A stretch of DNA of 64,000 nucleotides. It comes from Tectiglobus sp965247245. GTDB lineage: Bacteria > Pseudomonadota > Alphaproteobacteria > Rhizobiales > Hyphomicrobiaceae. The stretch lies in contig CBDFGV010000003.1 in assembly GCA_965247245.1 (NCBI GenBank), positions 1,550,001-1,614,000 of the forward strand, read 5' to 3'. The position numbers were made by a program, and so were the translations under genes. Shown here piece by piece: positions 7,890 through 16,417 of this stretch (positions within the stretch are counted from its first letter, which is position 1; each line of letters begins with the position of its first letter). The notes under the pieces were generated by a model. That model was not told the DNA's origin. It made no database searches and worked only from the letters and a program-made list of their open reading frames with translations.

Positions 7890-8651
7890 ATGGCCAAACC
7901 GGTCGTCGGCGTCATAGGCAACGCACATTTTCTCAATGAGCGCGTCGACGTGCAACTCGTCGGCGAACGCAATCTCTCCGCATTGGCCGACGTCTGCGGC
8001 GCACTACCACTGATGTTTGCGGGAGACCCACGAATAACGGACATTGGCGCGTTGCTTGATACCGTTGATGCCATCCTGCTCACAGGCGCGCGCGCAAACG
8101 TCCACCCCACGCATTTCGATACTGACCCACATCCCGACTACGAACCCTATGACGAGAACCGGGATGCAATGGCCCTAGAATTGACCCGCATCTGCGTCGA
8201 GCGCGCGATACCAATATTCGCGATATGCCGAGGTTTTCAGGAAATGAACGTCGCTTTTGGTGGCTCACTTCATCCTGAAATCCGAGACCTGCCAGGAAAA
8301 CTCAATCATCGTGCACCACGCTTGCCCAATGGTGACTTTCATCCCGACCCGGAGGTCGTCTTCGCAGACCGCCATGAGGTCCGCCTCTGCCCTGACGGCC
8401 AGTTCGCCAGGATCTTCGGCAAGGACACAATCCATGTGAATTCGCTGCATGGCCAAGGCATTCTAGAGCCTGGTCAACGCGTGATTATAGAAGGCCTTGC
8501 AGAGGACGAAACCGCCGAGGCGATCCGCATAGCAGATGCACCCGGCTTTGCTCTGGGCGTTCAATGGCATGCTGAATACGATCCACAGACCAATCCAGTG
8601 AATCGGGCTTTGTTCGAAGCCTTCGGTGAAGCCATTTCGACAGCACGATAG
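7890..8651 (+). CDS. Gamma-glutamyl-gamma-aminobutyrate hydrolase family protein (peptidase C26, PuuD-like)
   Basis: A 253-residue class-I glutamine amidotransferase-fold hydrolase. The nucleophile C113 sits in the elbow IFAICRGFQEMNV, and the His/Glu partners are H227 and E229 in GVQWHAEYDP. PuuD-type members cleave gamma-glutamyl amides such as gamma-Glu-GABA in polyamine breakdown, but no puuA/puuB/puuC-like genes are adjacent, so the substrate is open. It is divergent from PhyH and convergent with the metal transporter operon, ending eight bases before it. Confidence 0.85.
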   Translation: MAKPVVGVIGNAHFLNERVDVQLVGERNLSALADVCGALPLMFAGDPRITDIGALLDTVDAILLTGARANVHPTHFDTDPHPDYEPYDENRDAMALELTRICVERAIPIFAICRGFQEMNVAFGGSLHPEIRDLPGKLNHRAPRLPNGDFHPDPEVVFADRHEVRLCPDGQFARIFGKDTIHVNSLHGQGILEPGQRVIIEGLAEDETAEAIRIADAPGFALGVQWHAEYDPQTNPVNRALFEAFGEAISTAR

Positions 8652-8659
8652 CTCGCTGC

Positions 8660-9586
8660 CTAATCTGTCCCGGCTTCAGCAATCCGTGTTCGATGCGGAC
8701 CAAACAAGCAAGTCAGGGCGAGTATAATTCCTGATACGGTCGCGATCATACCAGCAGCACTCACGGCATTTTCACCGCCAAACCAAAGCGGACCATAGCC
8801 GGCAAACACGTAACCCAATACTGCCGATAGAGTAGCAAAAGCAACGCTCCACCAGATTTGCACCTCAAGACGGTTCGTCATCAACCGTGCGGCGGCGGGT
8901 GGACAAATGAACATGGCAATCACGATAATCGAGCCGACAGCGTCAAAGGCTGCAACGGCAGCTACCGCCGAGGCGACAACAAGCACAAAGCCCAATGTCG
9001 CCGTTGGCACACCCATCGCCTTTGCAAAGGGCTCATCAAAAGTCGACATCTTTAAAGGCCGCCAAAGCCAAATGATGAAAAGCACCATTAGGGCGGCAAC
9101 AACTGCAATACGAACCAACTCCGGCGGCAACTGGGCCAGCGCAACTGGATCCAGCAACGACAACCAGCCCGTGGCATCGAGCCAGATCAAGCTTTCAAGG
9201 TTTCCGTAGAGCGCGTGCTCCACATCGAGATGCACCGAGCTTGTATCACTTTGTTCGAGTAGCAAAACACCCGCCGCAAACATTGACGTGAACGTAACGC
9301 CCATGGCAGCGCCGGGCTCGACATTGCCCAGACGCTTAATCGCCTCGATGAGAGTGACTGCGACGACTGCTGCTGCCGCAGCCCCGAACATCATTGGCCA
9401 GGCGGACACAACACCCGTAACCAGGAAAGCGACGACAATCCCAGGCAGAACAACATGGGAAATAGCATCACCAATTAGGGCTTGCCGTCGCAAGATCAGG
9501 AAATTGCCCGGCAACGCACAGGCAATCGCTGCCAGTACACCGATCAGCAGCGGTGGCACACTGAGCTGAACGAACTCTGCGCCCAT
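8660..9586 (-). CDS. Metal ABC transporter permease (SitD/MntD/ZnuB family)
   Basis: A 308-residue integral membrane protein of the ABC-3 family with about eight or nine transmembrane helices. The conserved cytoplasmic coupling region reads SFDEPFAKAMGVPT, and helices carry the typical NFLILRRQALIGDAISHVVLPG segment. It is the last gene of the importer operon; its ATG overlaps the stop of the other permease by one base (TGATG), so the two are translationally coupled, as expected for a heterodimeric channel. The substrate is inferred as Mn/Fe from the binding protein and the adjacent mntR. Confidence 0.9.
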   Translation of the reverse strand: MGAEFVQLSVPPLLIGVLAAIACALPGNFLILRRQALIGDAISHVVLPGIVVAFLVTGVVSAWPMMFGAAAAAVVAVTLIEAIKRLGNVEPGAAMGVTFTSMFAAGVLLLEQSDTSSVHLDVEHALYGNLESLIWLDATGWLSLLDPVALAQLPPELVRIAVVAALMVLFIIWLWRPLKMSTFDEPFAKAMGVPTATLGFVLVVASAVAAVAAFDAVGSIIVIAMFICPPAAARLMTNRLEVQIWWSVAFATLSAVLGYVFAGYGPLWFGGENAVSAAGMIATVSGIILALTCLFGPHRTRIAEAGTD

Positions 9587-10797
9587 CAGCTTGTCACCTC
9601 GGTTGGCGGACCGATTGCACGATCGATCTCCGCAATCTCATCGCGAGTCAAAATGGACTCAATGGACGTCAACCCATCGTACTGACCGGCCACAGCATCA
9701 TCTTTATGGACCTGCCGCACGATATCCCACCGTCGCTCATCACGCAGCGCTTTTGCGGCTTGTGCCCTGCCAGCCTCTGTTGGGACACCATCCCGGCGAA
9801 TGAAGCCGGCACGCTTCAAAACTGCAAGCGTAAGCCGATCAAAAATGATTTCGTTCCGCGCAATAGCAAGCAGCCCCTGACGGCGATGGACACGCAACTG
9901 AAACCGACGTTGCCGAAGAGCCGAAGCCAGCAATCCACGATTGGGAGCGAATATCAGCGAAACGATAAACAGCGCAAAACATACCAACACAACGATCGGG
10001 CCTGTTGGCATGCTGGGCGCAGACGCCGATAGCGCTGAGCCTAGATACCCGGACACACCACCGATTGCGCCGGCCATGAACACAACCTGTTCGGTACGAT
10101 CCGTCCAAAACCGAGCGGCAACGGCTGGTATGATCAACATCGCAACGATCAGAATGAGCCCGACAATCTTAAGACCAACAACAGTCACCGCGGTCACGAG
10201 TCCCATCATGATGAGGTCGAGACTGCGTACGCTCACTCCATAGGACTGTGCATACTCGGGATCAAATGAGACCAATGTCATCGGCCGTCGCAGCAACACG
10301 ACACAGGCAACCGCGATCCCACCGCCAATCAGAATGACAACCGCATCCTGAAACAACATCCCGGCTGTCGAGCCCAACAAGAAACTCTCGAGCCCCGCCT
10401 GCCGCCCGGACGACAACGTTTGAATCACTGTCAGGAGAACAACGCCAAACCCAAAGAAGACAGAGAGAACGGCGCCAATCGCAGCATCCTCCGCCAGCCG
10501 TGTACGCCGCGTGATCCATTCAACGATAACGAGGCCTGCTACTGCTGTTATCGCAGCGCCGATCATGAGAACTATGAGGTTTCGCCCGTCGCCCCCAAGC
10601 ATAACCGTAGCGATGAAGGCCAACCCGATCCCGGGCAGCGTCGCGTGGGCAACGGCATCACTAACGAGCGCTCGCTTGCGCAAGAACAGGAATGTCCCCG
10701 TCACGCCTGCTGCGACTCCGAGCAACAGAGCCCCAACCGCCACCAAGGCAGCATTGTAGCCGGCTTGAAGGAGCAGTGCTTCGAGGAAAGCTGACAT
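9586..10797 (-). CDS. Metal ABC transporter permease with C-terminal winged-helix-like extension (SitC/MntC family)
   Basis: A 403-residue protein. Residues 1-287 are a complete ABC-3 permease (TGTFLFLRKRALVSDAVAHATLPG near the start, SFDPEYAQSYGVS coupling loop). Residues about 290-403 are soluble and basic and look like a DtxR/MarR-type winged helix followed by a helical tail: NEIIFDRLTLAVLKRAGFIRRDGVPTEAG, with segments resembling the adjacent MntR. Ordinary family members stop near 290 residues; such extensions occur in a subset. The tail could sense cytosolic metal or regulate the channel (inference). I start at the ATG at 10797, just inside an in-frame TTG at 10800. Confidence 0.9.
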   Translation of the reverse strand: MSAFLEALLLQAGYNAALVAVGALLLGVAAGVTGTFLFLRKRALVSDAVAHATLPGIGLAFIATVMLGGDGRNLIVLMIGAAITAVAGLVIVEWITRRTRLAEDAAIGAVLSVFFGFGVVLLTVIQTLSSGRQAGLESFLLGSTAGMLFQDAVVILIGGGIAVACVVLLRRPMTLVSFDPEYAQSYGVSVRSLDLIMMGLVTAVTVVGLKIVGLILIVAMLIIPAVAARFWTDRTEQVVFMAGAIGGVSGYLGSALSASAPSMPTGPIVVLVCFALFIVSLIFAPNRGLLASALRQRRFQLRVHRRQGLLAIARNEIIFDRLTLAVLKRAGFIRRDGVPTEAGRAQAAKALRDERRWDIVRQVHKDDAVAGQYDGLTSIESILTRDEIAEIDRAIGPPTEVTS

Positions 10798-10808
10798 CAA
10801 GAATGGCG

Positions 10809-11642
10809 TTAAGCGGAGGCTGACTGCAGCTGCTCGATCTGCGCCGTGGCCAACCGCCCGCCGTAAGTCGCTTGCAGATTTTCTTCAGTGAAAGTGGTGC
10901 TGACCGGGCCTTCAGCAATTTTGCGGACATTGATCAGCAGGACACGATCGAAGTAGTCCGGCACAGTCGCAAGATCATGATGCACACACACAACCGTGCG
11001 CTTCTGGTCGCGCAGATGCTTCAGAACATCGACAATCGCTTTTTCGGTCGCTGCGTCAACGCCTGCGAACGGCTCATCCAACAAGTAGAGATCGGCATCT
11101 TGCGCCAACGAGCGGGCCAGGAAAACGCGCTGCTGCTGACCGCCTGACAACTGGCCGATCTGACGTTCGGCAAAGTCTGCCATCCCGACACGATCAAGCG
11201 CATTGAGTGCCTTCTCACGATGATGCGAACGAACAATACGCAACAAGCCGAGCTCACGATAGAGCCCCATCATGATGACATCGATCACCCTGGTCGGGAA
11301 ATCCCAATCAACGCTGGCACGTTGCGGAACATAAGCAAGACGATGTCGCGCCTGCTCAACGGGTGCACCAAAGACAGTCACACGTCCGGAAAGAGATGGA
11401 ACAACACCAAGCGCAGCCTTCAGAAGGGTCGACTTACCGGCCCCGTTCGGGCCGACAATCGCAATCATCTCACCGGCAGGAAATACTGCGTCGACCGAGA
11501 ATATGGCCGGCTTCTCACCGTAAGAAACCGTCAGTCCCTGAACTGCCAGGGCAGCATCACTTTTCTGATGCTCTGGAAGAGTCTGACCTTCGCTGGCGGC
11601 AAGGCGTACTGTCATTGGATTGAACATTGCTCTAACTCTCAC
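10809..11642 (-). CDS. Metal ABC transporter ATP-binding protein (SitB/MntB/ZnuC family)
   Basis: A 277-residue ATPase with Walker A GPNGAGKST, Q-loop in YVPQRASVDWDFP, signature LSGGQQQR, Walker B LYLLDEP and the switch His in CVHHDL. The YVPQRASVDWDFP Q-loop is typical of Mn/Fe/Zn importers. The GTG at 11642 overlaps the stop of the binding-protein gene (GTGA); an ATG at 11627 is an alternative start. It powers import through the two downstream permeases. Confidence 0.92.
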   Translation of the reverse strand: MRVRAMFNPMTVRLAASEGQTLPEHQKSDAALAVQGLTVSYGEKPAIFSVDAVFPAGEMIAIVGPNGAGKSTLLKAALGVVPSLSGRVTVFGAPVEQARHRLAYVPQRASVDWDFPTRVIDVIMMGLYRELGLLRIVRSHHREKALNALDRVGMADFAERQIGQLSGGQQQRVFLARSLAQDADLYLLDEPFAGVDAATEKAIVDVLKHLRDQKRTVVCVHHDLATVPDYFDRVLLINVRKIAEGPVSTTFTEENLQATYGGRLATAQIEQLQSASA

Positions 11643-12658
11643 TGCTTTTCCGCCAAGCGCCCTGTCATACCGCGAGCTGGTGCTTTGCCGCCCATAGCCC
11701 GCGCAATCGTCGTGACGTTATGGTCAATCATGCCGATGTATGTACCTTCGTAGCTACCGTCTGGCCCCATCGCATCGGAGAACAGCTCCCCCCCGATAGA
11801 CACCTCATGCTCAAGCGCTGCGGCCCCTTCGATCAGCGCGCGAATATTGCGATCTGACACCGAGGATTCGACAAAGACAGCTGCGATTTTCCGCTGCACC
11901 AACATGTCAACAAGCTCACGAATACGCTTCAGGCCCGCCTCGCTCTCCGTCGAAATGCCCTGAATACCAATCACCTCGAAGCCATAGGCACGACCAAAGT
12001 AATTGAAGGCATCGTGCGCCGTCAGCAAAACACGGCTGGCCTCCGGCACTGTTGCCAAGACCTGCTTGGCATAGGCTGAAAGTGTTCGAACATCCCGCAG
12101 ATGCTTCTGTGCGTTCGCCGCAAAGACCTGCTTCTGTTCTGGACTAACGTCGCTGAGCGCCTTTTGGATTTCTGTCACCACCTCGGACCACAGGTCGGGG
12201 TTCATCCAGACATGTGGGTCGAACTTATTGTCGTAATCATCGTGAGCGAGCAGTTTCTCTTGCGGCAGGCCTTCCGCAACTGCAACGACGGTTCGCTGTT
12301 TGGCCAGCTTGCGCATGAAGTCTTCCATCTGCGCTTCCAGATAGAGACCATGCCAAAGAACCAAATCCGCCCGGGAGAGGGCGACAATATCGCTGCGCGT
12401 TTGGCGATAAGCATGAGGATCAACGCCCGGGCCCATTAGTGCCTTGACATCGACATGCTCGCCGCCAACCGCTCTGGCGGCATCGGCAATCATACCGGTC
12501 GTTGCAACGACTTTGATCTGTTTGGCAGACGCAACTGCATGCCAGCCAATAGCGCCAGCAAAGAAGACGGCGAGAGAGAGCGACAGAACGCGCAGACCGC
12601 TCGCAAGCCCTGAAAGCACGCTTTGCTGGTCGAAACCTTGCCCTTTAACCATATTCAT
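11639..12658 (-). CDS. Mn/Fe ABC transporter substrate-binding protein (SitA/MntA/TroA cluster A-I)
   Basis: A 339-residue periplasmic binding protein. After an N-terminal hydrophobic signal (LRVLSLSLAVFFAGAIGWHAVASA) come the four metal ligands of Mn/Fe-binding members: His in GVDPHAY, His in FDPHVWMNP, Glu in VFVESSVS and Asp in GMIDHN. There is no His-rich loop of the ZnuA type, which supports Mn or Fe rather than Zn. I start at the ATG at 12658; a longer reading to 12715 would run through an inverted repeat in the promoter region and gives a non-signal-like N-terminus. First gene of the importer operon, divergent from mntR. Confidence 0.9.
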   Translation of the reverse strand: MNMVKGQGFDQQSVLSGLASGLRVLSLSLAVFFAGAIGWHAVASAKQIKVVATTGMIADAARAVGGEHVDVKALMGPGVDPHAYRQTRSDIVALSRADLVLWHGLYLEAQMEDFMRKLAKQRTVVAVAEGLPQEKLLAHDDYDNKFDPHVWMNPDLWSEVVTEIQKALSDVSPEQKQVFAANAQKHLRDVRTLSAYAKQVLATVPEASRVLLTAHDAFNYFGRAYGFEVIGIQGISTESEAGLKRIRELVDMLVQRKIAAVFVESSVSDRNIRALIEGAAALEHEVSIGGELFSDAMGPDGSYEGTYIGMIDHNVTTIARAMGGKAPARGMTGRLAEKQ

Positions 12659-12671
12659 CAGAACACACCAA

Positions 12672-12690
12672 ATACTACCACGAGTAGCAT
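12672..12690. promoter_or_regulatory. Inverted repeat ATACTAC-N5-GTAGCAT upstream of the binding-protein gene
   Basis: Seven-base arms with one mismatch, 14 bases upstream of the preferred start codon of the importer operon. It could be a second metalloregulator site or a leader hairpin. Its position supports the shorter start for the binding protein. Confidence 0.45.
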
Positions 12691-12740
12691 CATTGAATAT
12701 TAAATGACCTTGCATAGATATGTAGCAACATCAGATAGAA

Positions 12741-12754
12741 TTAGCAAGTGCTAA
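12741..12754. promoter_or_regulatory. Candidate MntR operator (TTAGCA-N2-TGCTAA)
   Basis: A perfect six-base inverted repeat, TTAGCAAGTGCTAA, lies in the 153-nt spacer between the importer operon and mntR. The half-site resembles the TAGCA/TGCTA arms of known proteobacterial MntR operators, although the inner spacing here is two bases rather than four. Being between the two divergent genes, it could repress both when manganese is plentiful. Confidence 0.55.
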
Positions 12755-12811
12755 CTTTGTCATTTCCTTGTTTTCAGCTAAACAAGTGCCAGATACAGAT
12801 TCGGGATCGTT

Positions 12812-13264
12812 ATGGTCGACGACGAAACGATAGACGGTGCAAATTCTGACAGCGCGGCGCAGACGCAGGCAGCCCGCTTCCAACGCGTGCGTGATGCGCA
12901 TCAGACCGAGGTCGCTGAGGATTACGTTGAGCTAATCGCCAAGTTAATCGACGAAACCGGTGAAGCCCGCGCCGTTGACTTGGCGGAATGGCTGGGCGTC
13001 TCGAAACCGACAGTCAACAACACCATCCAGCGGCTCCAGCGCGACGGCTTGGTCACCAGCAAGCCTTATCGCTCGATCTTCCTGACAGATGCTGGACGGA
13101 AAATGGCGGACATGGCTCGCGAACGCCATCACATTGTGCGCGAATTTCTCATTGCACTCGGCGTTTCTCCCGAGACGGCGGAATCAGATGCCGAAGGGAT
13201 TGAACATCACGTCAGCGAAGAAACATTGGCAATCTTCAAGGCCTTTGCGCAGAAGCAGGAATAG
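12812..13264 (+). CDS. mntR: Manganese-responsive transcriptional regulator MntR (DtxR family)
   Basis: A 150-residue two-domain DtxR-family repressor. The winged helix (about 34-100) reads EDYVELIAKLIDETG...LAEWLGVSKPTVNNTIQRLQRDGLV. The metal-site residues of MntR are all present: D37 and E40, H107 (RHHIVREFL), and E128, E131, H132 in DAEGIEHHVS. Asp (not Met) at the first position is the selectivity feature of MntR over DtxR/IdeR. A 30-residue acidic/polar N-terminal extension precedes the domain. It is divergent from the Mn/Fe importer and very likely controls it. Confidence 0.93.
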   Translation: MVDDETIDGANSDSAAQTQAARFQRVRDAHQTEVAEDYVELIAKLIDETGEARAVDLAEWLGVSKPTVNNTIQRLQRDGLVTSKPYRSIFLTDAGRKMADMARERHHIVREFLIALGVSPETAESDAEGIEHHVSEETLAIFKAFAQKQE

Positions 13265-13283
13265 TCAATCAACCGCGGATAGC

Positions 13284-13598
13284 TCAGCCACCCGGCGAGA
13301 ATGACGACGGCTTCATCACCTTGTCTTCCTGCATCAGAACCAAACCATCCGTTTTTGACAGAAATTCCTGCCAACCAGGATCTGCGTCGCGAGCCGCTCG
13401 CTTCTGTTCCATGTCAGCGAGACTATCAAATCGCCATTGGTGCACGACCTGGTTCTGCGGTCCGACAACGCTGGTGTAGTAACCCATGAGCTCCAGGCCA
13501 TGTCGCTGCATTGCAGGCAAACCGTGCTCCTCGAACAGTTTCAAGTAGGTCGGCATTTTTCGGGGCAGGAGCGTGTACGTGCGGATGTTGACGATCAT
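13284..13598 (-). CDS. NIPSNAP family protein
   Basis: A 104-residue protein of the dimeric alpha/beta-barrel superfamily, with the NIPSNAP-typical start MIVNIRTYTLLPRKMPTYLKLFEEHGLPAMQRH and QVVHQWRFDSLADMEQKRAA. Function is unknown; small bacterial NIPSNAP proteins often accompany catabolic genes. It lies 47 nt downstream of the amidase gene on the same strand and may be co-transcribed. A second NIPSNAP gene occurs at 41.2 kb. Confidence 0.85.
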   Translation of the reverse strand: MIVNIRTYTLLPRKMPTYLKLFEEHGLPAMQRHGLELMGYYTSVVGPQNQVVHQWRFDSLADMEQKRAARDADPGWQEFLSKTDGLVLMQEDKVMKPSSFSPGG

Positions 13599-13645
13599 AG
13601 TGCCTCACATGATTGATTGGATGCAAAGAAGGAAACCGAACGTCA

Positions 13646-15043
13646 TCAGGGAGCAGGCGTTGCCACCTCAATGCTGGGACTTCGGCTTTCGATATCCTCA
13701 GCCGCTTGTAGAAGAACATCTTCGGCGTAACGTCCCCCGATCAACTGTGCCCCGAGCGGAACGTCACCCGCCATTCCGGTAAAGACCGATAGCCCCGGCA
13801 GGCTCATCAGCGGAAGGCCAACCTGTGTCAGTTGCGCTTCCATAATCTCTTCAAATCGCTCCGGCGAAGAAACGTCATCGAGATCGGGAAACGGCACCTC
13901 TCCCGAGATCGGGCATATCAGAACCGGATATTGCTCTAAGAACAGGTTCCACTCACGCAGCAACGTCACGCGTTTCTGCAGGGCGTCCATAAACTCATCC
14001 AGGCCAGGCTCTGGACACAAGCGCACCATCTGTTCGTAGACAAAGCTTGAGTCTGGATCTGCTTCCTCGGCAATGGCCTTGGCGCCAGTGCGGCGGAACT
14101 CTGCCAACCAGAGCTGCGCCTGCAGACGAGCAGGTTCGCGGAAAGGCGGACACTCGGTCTCGACAATCTCCCAACCGGCATCCGCCAGGCGCGCGGCGGC
14201 ATCCTTGAGTGCCCTCTCGACACGGGAATCGACTTTCAGACCCTCCGGGGCAATCGTCAAAGCAGCCCGCTTGGGATAGTCGCCCGCATCCATTGCTGCC
14301 GGCGTCCACCAGGGATCTCGTAAATCCTTCTGCGCCATGGCGCCGAGACCCAGCCTCAAGTCGGCGACGGATCTTGCAATTGGCCCGGAGACCGCCATGA
14401 GCTGCGCACCGACATGCCGATCCGGCGCTGTGAAATTTCCGGCCGCAACGCGCCCAAGCGTCGGGCGGATACCTTGGAGGCCACAGGCATAGGCCGGATA
14501 ACGAATTGACCCGCCAATGTCCGTGCCATGACCGATGGCACACATGCCGCTTGCGACAGCAGCAGCAGCACCGCCGGATGATCCGCCAGGCGTCAGGTTC
14601 ATGTTCACCGGGTTTCGAGTATGGCCGTGCACACCGTTGCGTGTGAACCAGCGCAATGAAAACGCCGGCGTATTCGTCCGACCGACGATAACCGCACCAG
14701 CCTTGCGCAAGTTGCTGACTACAGGACTGTCCTGGTCTGCAATCAGGTTCTCCTGCAATCGCAAGCCATTGGTATTGGCAAATCCGACCTGATCCGTATT
14801 GACCTTGATGGTCACCGGAACACCGGCCAGCGGGCCAAGATCCTCACCCTTAGCAACTGCCGTATCAATTGCCTTGGCGGCATCCCTGGCCTCATCATCC
14901 GTCCGATGTACGACCGCATTGATCTGTGGATTAATGGCCTCGACACGTGCCAGCGCCGCATCGCATATCTCAAGCGCCGACACTTTCTTTGTGCGCACCT
15001 GTTGTGAAATCTCTGCGCCGCTCAGTCTCCAAAGCTCACTCAT
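13646..15043 (-). CDS. Amidase (amidase-signature family)
   Basis: A 465-residue hydrolase with the amidase-signature Ser-cisSer-Lys triad: K80 (VPVTIKVN), the cis-Ser in the Gly/Ser-rich LTPGGSSGGAAAAVASG motif (155-156) and nucleophile S179 (GTDIGGSIRYPA). Family members cleave carboxamides, for example acetamide, indole-3-acetamide or Gln on tRNA; this one is not GatA-like in context and its substrate is unknown. I start at MSELWRL (15043), where the homologous region begins; an upstream in-frame start at 15121 adds 26 unlikely residues. Divergent from the SABATH methyltransferase gene. Confidence 0.9.
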   Translation of the reverse strand: MSELWRLSGAEISQQVRTKKVSALEICDAALARVEAINPQINAVVHRTDDEARDAAKAIDTAVAKGEDLGPLAGVPVTIKVNTDQVGFANTNGLRLQENLIADQDSPVVSNLRKAGAVIVGRTNTPAFSLRWFTRNGVHGHTRNPVNMNLTPGGSSGGAAAAVASGMCAIGHGTDIGGSIRYPAYACGLQGIRPTLGRVAAGNFTAPDRHVGAQLMAVSGPIARSVADLRLGLGAMAQKDLRDPWWTPAAMDAGDYPKRAALTIAPEGLKVDSRVERALKDAAARLADAGWEIVETECPPFREPARLQAQLWLAEFRRTGAKAIAEEADPDSSFVYEQMVRLCPEPGLDEFMDALQKRVTLLREWNLFLEQYPVLICPISGEVPFPDLDDVSSPERFEEIMEAQLTQVGLPLMSLPGLSVFTGMAGDVPLGAQLIGGRYAEDVLLQAAEDIESRSPSIEVATPAP

Positions 15044-15215
15044 GCAATTCAAGGCCTTCTCAAAATCACAACCACCCAATGAACAAGACGATAGCCGAGG
15101 CAGACCATAACGACCATTCAATTCATGATTTCATCAGCGGTCAGAACTCACTACGCTCGCACCGAAACGAGGCACCGCATCTTACAACCCTTACGATCTT
15201 CCTCTAGTCGCCGTT

Positions 15216-15240
15216 GACTGGATTAGTCTAAACTCCAGTC
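15216..15240. promoter_or_regulatory. Inverted repeat GACTGGA-N11-TCCAGTC upstream of the methyltransferase gene
   Basis: Perfect seven-base arms separated by 11 bases, ending 29 bases before the methyltransferase ATG and within the divergent amidase/methyltransferase control region. The 18-base half-site spacing is compatible with a dimeric helix-turn-helix regulator; no regulator gene is adjacent. Confidence 0.45.
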
Positions 15241-15269
15241 GAGATCACATCGCAATCGGGCAGGAAAAA

Positions 15270-16397
15270 ATGACGACGAACACCAAAACGGCCGCGACCA
15301 CATCCATGAAAAGCGGAGGCTACTACAGCCAAAGCACACGCGGTGCCAAAGACGTCATCGACAATGCCAGCGGGATGTTGATGGATGCTGTTGCCGCCAT
15401 TCCGGAACCAAGCGTCGACCGCGCCCTCAATATCGCCGACTATGGTGCAGCAGACGGCGGCACGTCAAAGAAGAGCATTCGCGATACCGTCGCCGCCATG
15501 CGGTCGCGCTTTCCTGATCGTCAGATTGTCGTCACCTACACAGACCTCGCCAGCAATGATTTCTCCACTCTGTTCAAGTCGATGCAGGGTCTCGAAGGCA
15601 ATAACGAGAACACCTACTACAAGGAGTTCGACGGCGTCTTCGTCCATGCCTGTGGCATAGGATTTCACAATCAACTGATGCCGGATCAAAGCCTCGACCT
15701 TGGCTTTTCAGCAACCGCCATGCATTACATCTCAGAAAAGCCTTGTGAAATTCCGGACCACGTCCACATGGTCGGCACCAGCGGCGCTACTTTGGATGCA
15801 TACGCCCAGCGCGCCGCCAAGGATTGGGAAAACATCTTACTGGCTCGTGCGGCTGAGCTCGCACCTGGCGGCCGGCTCGTGTTCATGAATTTCGGCAAAG
15901 ACGAGCAGGGTCGTTATCTCGGCGGCACTGACGGCATCAACATGTTCGACACGTTTGATGAGCTTTGGAAACAACTCGCCACCGAGGGCCGCATCACAAA
16001 CGATGAATACGTTAATGCCAGCTTCTCGCAATTCTACCGGACGAAAGAAGAATTCTCGGCGCCATTACTCGATACCAGTTCACCAGTGCACGCAGCCGGC
16101 CTGCGTCTCATCTCAGCCCACACCGGTGTTGTGGGCTGCCCTTATCGGGCCGCTTTCGATGAATCAAACGGAGCCATGAGTGCCCGCGAGTTCGCCGTGT
16201 CCTACATTCCGACATTACGTTCCTGGAGTGAGACGGTCTTCGCAAATGCGTTGGATCAGAGCCGCCCGGCAGACGAGCGCGCAGCCCTCGTTGATTTGTT
16301 CTACCAACGTTATGAAGATCGTGTCGCCGAAAACCCTGACGGCCACGCTATGGATTACGTGCACTGCTACCTGGCGATAGAGAAGGTCAAGTCGTAA
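15270..16397 (+). CDS. SABATH-family SAM-dependent carboxyl methyltransferase (Methyltransf_7)
   Basis: A 375-residue protein, the usual length for the family best known from plants (salicylate, jasmonate and indole-acetate methyltransferases). Landmarks in order: the N-terminal GGYYSQSTRGAKDV (16-29), SAM motif IADYGAADGGTSKKS (55-69), YTDLASNDFSTLFKSM (90-105; compare NDLPxNDFNxLF), the GIGFHNQLMPDQSLDLGFSATAMHYIS stretch (129-155) matching plant SFYxRLFPxxSLxxxxSSxALHWLS, and VFMNFGKDEQGR (204-215). CAGGA precedes the ATG. It should transfer a methyl group to a carboxylate of a small acid; the acceptor is unknown. Divergent from an amidase, which could generate a carboxylic acid. Confidence 0.85.
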   Translation: MTTNTKTAATTSMKSGGYYSQSTRGAKDVIDNASGMLMDAVAAIPEPSVDRALNIADYGAADGGTSKKSIRDTVAAMRSRFPDRQIVVTYTDLASNDFSTLFKSMQGLEGNNENTYYKEFDGVFVHACGIGFHNQLMPDQSLDLGFSATAMHYISEKPCEIPDHVHMVGTSGATLDAYAQRAAKDWENILLARAAELAPGGRLVFMNFGKDEQGRYLGGTDGINMFDTFDELWKQLATEGRITNDEYVNASFSQFYRTKEEFSAPLLDTSSPVHAAGLRLISAHTGVVGCPYRAAFDESNGAMSAREFAVSYIPTLRSWSETVFANALDQSRPADERAALVDLFYQRYEDRVAENPDGHAMDYVHCYLAIEKVKS

Positions 16398-16417
16398 GGC
16401 CCAGCACCCTCGGCCAT

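Noticed and set aside
7890..8651. PuuD assignment with a polyamine (Puu) pathway
   Set aside because: The catalytic residues fit the family, but no other puu genes are adjacent, so the specific pathway is not supported.
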